NCBI RefSeq assembly: GCF_008369935.1 | Contig: NZ_VTUZ01000009.1 | Coordinates: forward strand, 124,001 to 188,000 | DNA from: Paraburkholderia panacisoli | Lineage (GTDB): Bacteria; Pseudomonadota; Gammaproteobacteria; Burkholderiales; Burkholderiaceae | Length of the DNA stretch: 64,000 nucleotides | Direction: 5' to 3' | Position numbers and translations under genes: made by a program | Shown: in pieces, positions 16,522 through 24,369 of the stretch | Layout of the letters: each line of letters opens with the position of its first letter | How positions within the stretch are numbered: position 1 is the stretch's first letter | Notes under the pieces: generated by a model | Database searches by the model: none | Seen by the model: only the letters and a program-made list of their open reading frames with translations | Told to the model about the DNA's origin: nothing

Positions 16522-16671
16522 TCAATCCAATTCCGCCAGCGAGCCATCTGCGCCTAGCTGCTGCCGCGCCTTTTCCCAATACTCCTGGGAACGCCCGTCG
16601 GGACTTCCTTCTTTCTCCCAAAGATAGAACGCAAGCGTACGAACTTGCTCTTCGCTAACAGGTACATCCAT
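16522..16671 (-). CDS. DUF2934 small protein
   Basis: 49 residues, starting MDVPVSEEQVRTLAFYLWEK and containing the conserved YLWEKEGSPDGRSQEYWEKA core of DUF2934 proteins. These are small soluble proteins of unknown function common in Burkholderia and rhizobia. The ATG at 16671 has GGGAG upstream. It lies between an IS3 remnant and the membrane protein at 16815. Confidence 0.75.
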   Translation of the reverse strand: MDVPVSEEQVRTLAFYLWEKEGSPDGRSQEYWEKARQQLGADGSLAELD

Positions 16672-16814
16672 TTTCAATCTCCCAAAAAATACCTTGAATT
16701 GCTCACAGCATCGTCGCTATGGTCAATCGATGCGACATTTCCAAACGGAAGCACTGCGCGGTGCCCTCCGTCCGAATGCCAAACAACCTATTCATGCGAG
16801 GTCCACGACAACCG

Positions 16815-17174
16815 CTAACGTCTTTGCTGGTAACGGCTGCTTGCTGCAATGCGCGCCACAACTGGCACCAAACGAGGGTTCAACACGGGAATTGAGCCAG
16901 CACGCCTTTCAGCTCTAGCAACGATTGCATCAATGGTGACTCGTGCGACCGCGCGTTGTGCTCGCCGCGCAAAATGCTTCAGACGCCGGTCGCTGACCGG
17001 ATGCCGCGCCCATATTAGCGCCGCAAACCAGCCGATTACCGTCCATCCAAGCAAGATGTTCACCATCGTCACCGCAAAGGCGTCCTCGCGTTCTCTGGCG
17101 TCCGCAATCATTGCCGGCACCAGATAGAGCATCAGCGCACCCAGGACCACCGCACCTTCGATAACCTTCAACAT
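16815..17174 (-). CDS. superinfection-immunity-like membrane protein
   Basis: 119 residues. Two hydrophobic segments (about 5-22 and 34-56) end in NILLGWTVIGWFAALIWA, the signature of the T4 Imm-like superinfection immunity family. A basic cytoplasmic tail of about 60 residues follows. In phage T4 the protein blocks DNA entry by a second phage. Bacterial chromosomal copies are common and mostly untested. The start has GAGGTG upstream. No other phage gene is nearby, so a host origin or an old acquisition are both possible. Confidence 0.65.
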   Translation of the reverse strand: MLKVIEGAVVLGALMLYLVPAMIADAREREDAFAVTMVNILLGWTVIGWFAALIWARHPVSDRRLKHFARRAQRAVARVTIDAIVARAERRAGSIPVLNPRLVPVVARIAASSRYQQRR

Positions 17175-17217
17175 TTCGACACCTCGCTACAGCCTCGATC
17201 AGCTGACGACCTTCAGA

Positions 17218-17493
17218 TTAGTGGCCTGCGTACACGCGACGAACAGACTCGGCAGGTTGACGGCTGCCAGATTCCGAAGATGACGCAACTACGCCACCGT
17301 ACGAACCATTGACGGGGCCGACTGCATCGCTATGTTCGGCTGCAACGGTTTGCGCACTCTGGCCTCGCTGCGACGCCGGTGCGCCCACCGAAGGGCGGTA
17401 CGAAGGTGCCGGACCATAGCCGCTGGCAAACGCAGGCGCAGCAATAGCGGTCGTAGCTGCGATGAGCAGGGCTGCAAGAAGTTTGCTTTTCAT
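17218..17493 (-). CDS. small secreted protein, unknown function
   Basis: 91 residues. A clear signal peptide (MKSKLLAALLIAATTAIAAPAFA, cleavage after AFA) leaves about 68 residues rich in Ser, Gly, Ala and Gln, with no cysteines and little predicted structure. It resembles the many short exported proteins of Burkholderia, but I cannot assign it to a named family. GGAG precedes the ATG. It follows the superinfection-immunity-like gene on the same strand with a gap of about 40 bases, in the upstream direction. Confidence 0.6.
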   Translation of the reverse strand: MKSKLLAALLIAATTAIAAPAFASGYGPAPSYRPSVGAPASQRGQSAQTVAAEHSDAVGPVNGSYGGVVASSSESGSRQPAESVRRVYAGH

Positions 17494-17765
17494 GATGAAT
17501 CTCCGATGCGATTATTAAGAGCGCCGCAAGCCGAGTGAGACGCGCGCCGCTGACAGGAGTCAGTTTAGGCGGCGCCTATCTTTTTTCTATGCCGATAGGG
17601 TGAAATCACAATTGCTACAAAACGAACAATGCGGTTCCGCGACGCCCATGCCGGGTTCGCGGGCATCGCTATGCTGGAAAAGGCTTGCGACGCGCAGTCC
17701 GTCCGCCCCCCTGCGCGCCAATAACTCCAGAAGCGTATGCTGCTGTAAATCATCAGGAGACGACC

Positions 17766-18650
17766 ATGAGCCTTGCTGGCAAGACACTGTTCATGTCCGG
17801 TGGCAGTCGCGGCATTGGACTCGCAATTGCACTCAGAGCTGCACGCGACGGCGCGAATGTCGTGATTTGTGCGAAGACTGCCGACCCAGACCCGCGTCTC
17901 GAGGGTACGATTCATACGGCCGCTGCAGCTGTTGAAGCGGCTGGCGGCAAGGCGCTCCCGCTAGTTGTGGATATTCGCGACGAAGAACGCGTGAAAGCCG
18001 CAGTGGCCGAGACCGTCGGGTTGTTCGGCGGCATCGATATCCTCGTGAACAATGCCAGCGCCATTCGTCTGACTGGCACGCTCGACACACCCGTCAAACG
18101 GTACGACCTGATGCATGGGGTCAATGGCAGAGGCACGTTTGTGTGCGCGCAAGCGTGCCTGCCTCACCTCCTCAATTCGGCGAACCCGCACATCCTCACA
18201 CTGTCACCGCCACTGGTCAGCGACGCGAAGTGGTTTAGCGACTTTCCGGCATACACCATTGCAAAATACACGATGAGCCTGTTCACACTAGCGCTTGCCG
18301 GGGAGTTCAAAGACCGAGGTGTCGCAGTCAATTCACTATGGCCTCGAACAGCTATCGCGACCGCTGCTGTGCGAAACGAGATTGGCGGTAAGGACATGAT
18401 TGCCGCGTGTCGCAAGCCTGAGATAGTCGCCGACGCGGCCCACTATATCCTGACGCGCCCAGCCAAAGAGTGCTCGGGAAACTTCTTCCTCGACGACGAA
18501 GTTCTGCTGGCAGCCGGCGTGCGTGACTTTGCACAATACGACGTGCAGGCCGGGGCTGCATTACAGGCAGATTTTTTTGTCGAGGCATTGCCGGGCATGC
18601 TACCGGCGGACAATATGACGAAGCGTACATCCCACAACCCACCCCGCTAA
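17766..18650 (+). CDS. short-chain dehydrogenase/reductase (HSDL2-like)
   Basis: 294 residues. The nucleotide-binding motif is GGSRGIG (12-18), followed by an NNAS motif, and YTIAK supplies the catalytic Tyr and Lys. The middle (KTADPDPRLEGTIHTAA) and the C-terminus (SGNFFLDDEVLLAAGVRDFAQY) match the bacterial hydroxysteroid-dehydrogenase-like-2 branch, whose substrates are poorly defined. GGAG precedes the ATG. The gene is monocistronic and ends inside a perfect hairpin. It lies between small orphan genes, so context gives no pathway. Confidence 0.8.
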   Translation: MSLAGKTLFMSGGSRGIGLAIALRAARDGANVVICAKTADPDPRLEGTIHTAAAAVEAAGGKALPLVVDIRDEERVKAAVAETVGLFGGIDILVNNASAIRLTGTLDTPVKRYDLMHGVNGRGTFVCAQACLPHLLNSANPHILTLSPPLVSDAKWFSDFPAYTIAKYTMSLFTLALAGEFKDRGVAVNSLWPRTAIATAAVRNEIGGKDMIAACRKPEIVADAAHYILTRPAKECSGNFFLDDEVLLAAGVRDFAQYDVQAGAALQADFFVEALPGMLPADNMTKRTSHNPPR

Positions 18651-18666
18651 AAAGTTAGCGGGGTGG
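18639..18666. repeat. perfect hairpin spanning the SDR stop codon
   Basis: CCACCCCGCTA and TAGCGGGGTGG are perfectly complementary 11-bp arms around a 6-base loop. The SDR stop codon (18648-18650) lies at the top of the stem. No T-run follows, so it is not a standard terminator. It could protect the mRNA end or pause transcription. Confidence 0.6.
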
Positions 18667-18925
18667 AGCTCGGGCAAACAGTTCGATTTCAGGTCGGCGA
18701 GACAGCCTCGGACAGCCAGCGTGTGGCTGGAGAAATGCTCGTGGATTGCACCCCCGCGTGCGACATCGCTAATCAGGAGGAACTGCAGCTTACGTGGCGG
18801 GTGGAAACTGCACATTCTCTCGTGACTGCCTTGAGAACCAGGCTGAAGTAATGGGCCACGCCGAAGGTCAGTGTGGTGCCGCGTGGCCATAACTCCACGC
18901 ACAGCGATGTCGTGGAGGTTTTCTT

Positions 18926-19204
18926 TTACGGCCCGTCCCCAAACGGGTTGCCGGTGTCTTTCAGGTCGGTATTGAGGTTGTATTCTGCACGCACGGCCTT
19001 GAGCACGCCCTCGATGTCGCGCTCGAAGCCGACCGCGTTGCCGAAGTGGGTCATGTTCCAGTTGCAGCCTGTCTTGTCAGGCTCCTGCAACTGTGGCCGC
19101 GGCACACGAATCTTCACGCCATCCTCGACGATTTCCTGCAGTCGATGGATTCGCCGGTTGACCTCCTGCTGTAGCTGCGAGGCATTGAGCGTCTTGCGTA
19201 TCAT
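18926..19204 (-). CDS. small conserved-looking protein, unknown function
   Basis: 92 residues, starting MIRKTLNASQLQQEVNRRIHR, with a helical N-terminal half and the mixed segment DKTGCNWNMTHFGNAVGF. There is no signal peptide or membrane segment. GGAAGGAGA lies seven bases upstream of the ATG, an unusually strong ribosome binding site that supports a real gene. I do not recognise the family. The 260 bases between it and the SDR gene contain only a short plus-strand open frame that I do not trust. Confidence 0.6.
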   Translation of the reverse strand: MIRKTLNASQLQQEVNRRIHRLQEIVEDGVKIRVPRPQLQEPDKTGCNWNMTHFGNAVGFERDIEGVLKAVRAEYNLNTDLKDTGNPFGDGP

Positions 19205-19278
19205 CCCAGTCTCCTTCCGGTTGCTGAAGCCAGTCTAGCGCAAGTGAGGCGTTCCGCGACCCGGCGCTGAAATGCAAA

Positions 19279-19300
19279 GCGCCTGCGAGAGAACAGGCGC
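19279..19300 (-). terminator. possible terminator hairpin
   Basis: GCGCCTG and CAGGCGC form a 7-bp GC stem with an 8-base loop, followed on the minus strand by TTTGCATTT. It would end transcription of the small minus-strand frame that stops at 19406. The T-run is short, so the call is weak. Confidence 0.3.
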
Positions 19301-19405
19301 CTTGGTTCGTTTGGGGTGCGTCAGTAGGTCAGTACGCGACCATCACGACGTGGGTCGACGACTTGGTGCGGGTATGTTTCGAGCACGACAGTGGCGGGAA
19401 AATCG

Positions 19406-19534
19406 CTATGCTGCCAATCGGTGCTCGTAGTGCGGCCGGTTCCTTTCTTCCAGTCGCAGTTTGGCGGCTATGTATTTCTGAGCACTCACGCACGACAGTC
19501 GCTCATCATGGATCGCAACAACGCGCTTCATCAC
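19406..19534 (-). CDS. small basic protein or gene remnant, unknown
   Basis: Starting from GTG at 19534 (or ATG at 19531) the frame gives 41-42 residues, MKRVVAIHDERLSCVSAQKY and onward, ending HYEHRLAA. The same frame stays open about 30 codons further upstream with protein-like sequence (FLDAERGVWIQLYCGE) but no in-frame ATG. This suggests a gene that has lost its 5' end. Family unknown. Confidence 0.3.
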   Translation of the reverse strand: MMKRVVAIHDERLSCVSAQKYIAAKLRLEERNRPHYEHRLAA

Positions 19535-19765
19535 CTCGAGCTCCTCATCGAGCTGCCACTTCCCGGTCCTCTCCCCGCAGTACAGCTGAATCCAAACCCC
19601 CCTTTCCGCGTCGAGGAAAACATCTGGTCGCTGCGGTCCATACCCTACGTCTCAGTGCCTCTTAGGGAAGCGTTATTCCGAAGCAAGGAATGTGCGCCTG
19701 CGGCCGGCGACCCGGGTACGCCGCTTGCGCATCACTGGATGCACCATTTTCGATGGAGGTGAATC

Positions 19766-20239
19766 ATGGGCTCAATCAACCCGCAAGGTGACACCCGGCG
19801 CGGAGCCGGCATTGTCGGCGGTGGCATGGGAGAAGGACCGGGGCCAGACATCATGGCCGCAGCAACGCTCGATGGGAACAAGGTCATGTCCTCTGATGGC
19901 GAACACGTTGGGAAAATTTCAGACATCATGCTTGACGTCAGGAACGGGCGCATCGCCTACGCAGTACTTTCTGAGGGAGGTTTCCTCGGAATGGGTTCCA
20001 ACCTGCATGCCATCCCATGGAGCGCACTGACTCTCGATACGGACGAGAAGTGCTTCGTCGTCGACATTACCGCACAGCGGCTAAAGGACGACCCCGGCTT
20101 TGACAAGGACCACTGGCCGACGATGGCAGATGCGAAGTGGGGAGAGTCGACGTATGGCTACTATAACCGGCAGCCGTACTGGACAGCGACGCAAGACGTA
20201 GTGGAAAACGACCCTGCCATCAGGCCGAGCGAGCACTGA
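19766..20239 (+). CDS. PRC-barrel domain protein
   Basis: 157 residues. The PRC-barrel lies at about 30-115, with MSSDGEHVGKISDIMLDVRNGRIAYAVLS and the matching HAIPWSALTLD half. A Gly-rich N-terminus precedes it and an acidic tail rich in Tyr and Trp follows. Proteins of this type are common in Burkholderia stress or desiccation-related gene groups; the molecular role is unknown. GGAGGTG lies seven bases before the ATG, so expression may be strong. No operon partner is evident. Confidence 0.8.
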   Translation: MGSINPQGDTRRGAGIVGGGMGEGPGPDIMAAATLDGNKVMSSDGEHVGKISDIMLDVRNGRIAYAVLSEGGFLGMGSNLHAIPWSALTLDTDEKCFVVDITAQRLKDDPGFDKDHWPTMADAKWGESTYGYYNRQPYWTATQDVVENDPAIRPSEH

Positions 20240-20470
20240 AAAACGCAGCCGGAAAGCCGCCCGAGGTGGTCGGCTAGTCTGTCGGCCTCGAGCCGGCGCC
20301 ATCGTGACGCTCTGCGGTGGCGTCGGCCCGTTCATTTGCGCTGAGTTACGTGCTTTGCAACGGTTAGGCAGAGGGTTCCCCCGGATTTTTCGGAAAGGTG
20401 GTTGGCCATAGACTCCACAAGCGGCAATGCCGCGCCGCCAACGCGCGCCAACCTGGTCTCCCCAAATGTG

Positions 20471-20962
20471 ATGTTCATTCGCTCTGTACCCTCGAAACGC
20501 CACCAGATCAGAGGCTGGATTATCGGTACGCTTCTCCTCGCGTTAGCCGCGACAGCCGCGGGCGAGCCAGCAAGGCCGAAACCCGCTAAAAAGCATGTCG
20601 CTGCCGCAAAGCAGGTCGATTCCGCCCCGCCGCCCCCACCGACCATGACCATATCTGCCATTTCACGGCAGGCTAAATACCTGAGCCCCTTCGAACTGGA
20701 TTACGCCACGCGTCTGGCAAAGTCGTCAGCCGCAACGCCGGCCGTTCCCCAGGCCGCACCCGACGTACGCCCCGGTGCCCCCACAGGACCGTTGAACCAG
20801 GCCGCGCAGGTTGATAGCTACGGTTTGCTGTCTTCTGCCGTGCACCCGGAGGTACCGCCGCTGGTCACGGTGGGAGACTGGAACTTCTCAGCGGCCGCCC
20901 ACGTTCCGGTAACTCACACGCGGGATACCGGCGCGGCCATCAGTGCCGAGCACCCGTTTTGA
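20471..20962 (+). CDS. membrane-anchored or secreted proline-rich protein, unknown function
   Basis: 163 residues from the ATG at 20471. The frame is open to a TTG at 20402, which has AAGGTGG just upstream and is an alternative start. A basic N-terminus and one hydrophobic segment (GWIIGTLLLALAATAAG) suggest a signal peptide or membrane anchor. Lys-rich and poly-Pro stretches follow, then Ala/Pro-rich low-complexity sequence. No domain is recognised. The composition is typical of periplasmic linker proteins. Confidence 0.5.
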   Translation: MFIRSVPSKRHQIRGWIIGTLLLALAATAAGEPARPKPAKKHVAAAKQVDSAPPPPPTMTISAISRQAKYLSPFELDYATRLAKSSAATPAVPQAAPDVRPGAPTGPLNQAAQVDSYGLLSSAVHPEVPPLVTVGDWNFSAAAHVPVTHTRDTGAAISAEHPF

Positions 20963-21106
20963 GTCGCCGCACTCAGGTCGGTGACGAGTCCAACCTGCCT
21001 ACCCTGGTCCACATGGGTGCTGTTGCATCCTGATTGACGGTCTGAACGAAGCCACGCCCGGTCGCGCATCGGGACGATGCCGGGCACGTGTCTGGTGTAC
21101 GTACGG

Positions 21107-22258
21107 CTAGAACATGTGCCGCAAGCCAGCCATGATGCCTAGCTGGGTCGTGCCGTACGCCGAGCTGAGGGCGTTGACGCCCTGGAACTGGGCGCCGACC
21201 ATTCCGCCGCGGTAAAGCGAGTAGTCGGCTTCCAGATAGGTATCCGTGCGTTTCGACCAGTTATAGTCCGCAAGCATCTGGAATTGCGTCGCGTTCCCGT
21301 TGGCTGACTGCGTCTTCCCCGTCTGAATCGTGCGCCACACGTTCGCAGAAAGGTGAATCACGTCCGCTAACTGCTGCGTCACCCCACCAAAAAACATTTG
21401 CCGGGAACTGAACGTATTGAATTTAAGCGCGGTCAATTCCGGCGCGGTGAAAGGCCCGTTAGGGAAATTGCCGACAAACCCGGCATCCTGTCTGTTCACG
21501 GCCCAGCCTGCCGTCAGCGTCGTACTTTCGAACGAATATGATCCGCCGGCAGTCCACGATTTGAGGTGCGCGGAAGCGTTCACTGCATCGCGCGAGTCCA
21601 GGTACGCGGCAGCCAGGCGCAATGGTGCGGCCGGCAAATAGAGAAGCGATGCCCCAATCTGACTTCCCGCACCGAATGCGCCTGCTTTACCACCAAACGC
21701 ATAGGACACCTCGGCCGTCAGGTATTGCCATCTCGCCGCGTATTTGACCATGTTGCTTGTCCATACGCCCTGAGCCATGATGACTTCCGGCCGGAACTGG
21801 TAGAAGGTTGGGAGCCATAGATTGGTCACGAAGGCGCTCAGCACAGCGTCAGCAAGTGGGTTGATCTGACGCCCCATAGTCAACTTTCCGTAACTGCTCG
21901 ACTGCACGCCGACAAAAGCCGTATTGAAGAACGGATAGGCGGGGTCGGTCGCCCCGGAGTTCGGGAAGAAGCGATTCTCGAGATCGAATACGACCTTCGT
22001 TCCGCCACCAATGTCTTCCACTCCCTTGAATCCGAAGTGGCTCTCGCTTGCGCCGCTCGCGAGCCGGACGAGAGAATCGCCTTGCGGATCCGCATGAGTC
22101 GTGTAGCGAATTCCCGTATCGACGAGGCCGTAAAGCGTTACCGACGACTGCGCGGCTCCCGGAACGGAGTACAGCGTCGCAGTAGACATGATGGCAGCCA
22201 ACAGGCCTGCCTTGCGTCGATGCCGCTCTTTTCCGAACCATCTCCTTACCTTCTCCAT
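21107..22258 (-). CDS. Gram-negative outer-membrane porin
   Basis: 383 residues. A long basic N-terminus precedes a signal peptide ending in GAA. The mature part starts QSSVTLYGLVDTGI, contains the SHFGFKGVEDIGGGTKVVFDLENRF block typical of Burkholderiales porins, and ends in Phe (GLRHMF). It lies downstream of the ligase gene (22521) on the same strand with a gap of about 260 bases, so it could serve uptake for that cluster. GGAG is present about eight bases before the ATG. Confidence 0.88.
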   Translation of the reverse strand: MEKVRRWFGKERHRRKAGLLAAIMSTATLYSVPGAAQSSVTLYGLVDTGIRYTTHADPQGDSLVRLASGASESHFGFKGVEDIGGGTKVVFDLENRFFPNSGATDPAYPFFNTAFVGVQSSSYGKLTMGRQINPLADAVLSAFVTNLWLPTFYQFRPEVIMAQGVWTSNMVKYAARWQYLTAEVSYAFGGKAGAFGAGSQIGASLLYLPAAPLRLAAAYLDSRDAVNASAHLKSWTAGGSYSFESTTLTAGWAVNRQDAGFVGNFPNGPFTAPELTALKFNTFSSRQMFFGGVTQQLADVIHLSANVWRTIQTGKTQSANGNATQFQMLADYNWSKRTDTYLEADYSLYRGGMVGAQFQGVNALSSAYGTTQLGIMAGLRHMF

Positions 22259-22520
22259 ATCCAGACTCCAGTATTATGCTTATGTCGCACTGCGAACTAT
22301 ATGAACCACATCTACGACTTATTTATTGCGAGCTGAGCACGAGCGTCTGATTTCTTCTTATTGCATCACTTGCGACCGCAGCAGGTTCCGGTCGTCTCGA
22401 TCGAGGATCATGCTTCCGGCTGGGCCTGCTGAAGTCACCGGTAAGCCGGGGCAGCCCTGTTGCGGCTACTGATCGCGCGTGTCGGCGGGCAACAGATCAA
22501 TCCATCCGGCGGCCTTCGGA

Positions 22521-24197
22521 TCAAGTGTTTCGACTCCGCGTTTCATCTTCCTGCAGCAGTCTCCACTGGATCTTTCCGCTCGCCGTACGGGGCAAGCTGG
22601 CGGCAAATTGAATGACACGCGGAACCTTATAGGAGGCCATGCGCTCGCGGGCCCACGACACAATTTCCTGTTCAGTCGCGCGCTCGCCGTTCCGAAGCAC
22701 GATGACCGCCTTTACCGACTCGCCTCGACGCGGATCGTGAGTCGCAATGACGCACGCCTCCTGTATGGCAGGATGTTCGAACAGCATTGCCTCGACCTCG
22801 GCCGGCCAGACTTTGTAACCCGATGCATTGATCATGCGCTTCAGCCGGTCGATGATGAAGAAATACCCATCCCGATCTACGTAGCCGAGATCTCCCGTGC
22901 GCAGGTATCGCTTCCCATCGATCAGGACGAACGCATCCTGGGTGGCTTGCTGGGACTTCCAATACCCGTCGAATACTTGAGGTCCGCTTACGAGAATCTC
23001 ACCTGTTTCTCCTTCACCGAGAGGCTCGAGCGTCTCGGGATCGACGACGAGTGAATCCGTGTTGAAGACCGGCACCCCCATGCACTGGTGCTTGCTGTGC
23101 TTCGGCGGATTGATGTGGGTCGCCGCCATCGTCTCGGTGAGGCCGTACCCTTCTACGTACGGGATGCCCCAACGTTCCTCTATCTGCTGTGCGACGGCCT
23201 GCGGCATGGCGGCACCGCCGCCGCTCAGGTACGCAATGGAACTCAGGTCGAACCTGTCGACGTCCGCCAGGTTCAGCAGGTCGATGAGCATCGTGGGAAC
23301 CGTCACCCATGTGCTGACGCGGTGGCGTTCGATCACGTGCGCGGCACATTTCGCGTCCCAGCGGGTCATGATCGCCATCGTCGCGCCGATGAAGATCGGC
23401 ATGTTCATGCAGTTCTGCATGCCGGTGACGTGAAACAACGGCACGGAGCACAGCATCACGCTCTCGCTTGCGAGGCTCGGCCATGCAGCGCACGAGACCG
23501 TTGAATGCATCACGCTACGATGTGTATGGATGCACCCTTTGGGGCGCCCGGTCGTGCCGGACGTATACGGAATGACCGCCAGATCCTCGGGCCGCGATTC
23601 GTGGTCGCGCGGAATGCACGCGCGAGAGAGCGCGTCGGTCCAGCCGATGAGGGCAGCACGGTCGCCGACAGGTTCTGCATGAGGCCGCGGTCCGGACGAT
23701 GTCAGGACGTCGGGCAGCGGCAGATCGGTCTGGTCGCAAAGATAGTCGGCATAACGTGCAGGGATCACATAGTCCACGTGGCGGCCCGACAGCGACCGTA
23801 CGTGCTCCATGAGTTCTTCGCCGACGAAGGCGACCCTGGCCCCGCTATCTTCAAGTATGTGTTGCAGCTCCGAAGTCCGGTTCATCGGATTGACGGGCAC
23901 GACTACCGCATCCGCGCGCAGGACCGCATAGAAGGCGACGACGAACTGCGGACTGTTCTGCATGTAAAGCACGACGCGGTCGCCCCGCGCGATGCCGCAG
24001 TGCTGCTGCAGGAATCCCGCCATCGCTGCGACTTCGTATTGCAACTGCCGGTAGCTTACGGTACTGCCGTAGTAAAGGATTGCGGCCTTTTCCGGATGGC
24101 GGTTCGAGGAGACTTCGAGATTCGTGTACAGCGATGTCTGCGGCGCGGATATATTCCGCGGCACGTCGACCAGTCGACGCGTTGATGTTGCCGTCAT
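22521..24197 (-). CDS. AMP-dependent acyl-CoA synthetase/ligase
   Basis: 558 residues from the ATG at 24197, chosen because CGGAGTAGAC precedes it; the frame is open far upstream. ANL-superfamily motifs are the P-loop YTSGTTGRPKG, GYGLTETM (motif A5), YLRTGDLGYVDRDGYFFIIDR (A7/A8) and the catalytic Lys in PRTASGKIQW near the C-terminus. It activates a carboxylic acid to its CoA thioester through an adenylate. The neighbouring monooxygenase-hydrolase fusion suggests an aromatic or branched-chain acid, but the substrate is not readable from motifs. Confidence 0.87.
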   Translation of the reverse strand: MTATSTRRLVDVPRNISAPQTSLYTNLEVSSNRHPEKAAILYYGSTVSYRQLQYEVAAMAGFLQQHCGIARGDRVVLYMQNSPQFVVAFYAVLRADAVVVPVNPMNRTSELQHILEDSGARVAFVGEELMEHVRSLSGRHVDYVIPARYADYLCDQTDLPLPDVLTSSGPRPHAEPVGDRAALIGWTDALSRACIPRDHESRPEDLAVIPYTSGTTGRPKGCIHTHRSVMHSTVSCAAWPSLASESVMLCSVPLFHVTGMQNCMNMPIFIGATMAIMTRWDAKCAAHVIERHRVSTWVTVPTMLIDLLNLADVDRFDLSSIAYLSGGGAAMPQAVAQQIEERWGIPYVEGYGLTETMAATHINPPKHSKHQCMGVPVFNTDSLVVDPETLEPLGEGETGEILVSGPQVFDGYWKSQQATQDAFVLIDGKRYLRTGDLGYVDRDGYFFIIDRLKRMINASGYKVWPAEVEAMLFEHPAIQEACVIATHDPRRGESVKAVIVLRNGERATEQEIVSWARERMASYKVPRVIQFAASLPRTASGKIQWRLLQEDETRSRNT

Positions 24198-24255
24198 GTC
24201 TACTCCGGGCATGAGACGAAATGCAGTGATATGGCGAAGCGCCTTGAAACCGGTT

Positions 24256-24290
24256 GCCTGCGTCACGGGCAAATCGCCTGTGACGCAGGC
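24256..24290. repeat. strong 15-bp hairpin between fusion gene and ligase gene
   Basis: GCCTGCGTCACGGGC (24256-24270) and GCCTGTGACGCAGGC (24276-24290) pair along 15 positions, with one G-U pair, around a 5-base loop (AAATC). It lies in the 172-base gap between the fusion gene stop and the ligase start. Without a T-run it is more likely an mRNA processing, attenuation or stabilising structure than a complete terminator. Confidence 0.6.
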
Positions 24291-24369
24291 AGGATCGGGC
24301 CGCGTCGGTGATGCGTGAGCAGTTCGTCGCATCCGGACCTGGCGCGATGGGCGAGGCGGATGCGTCTGT

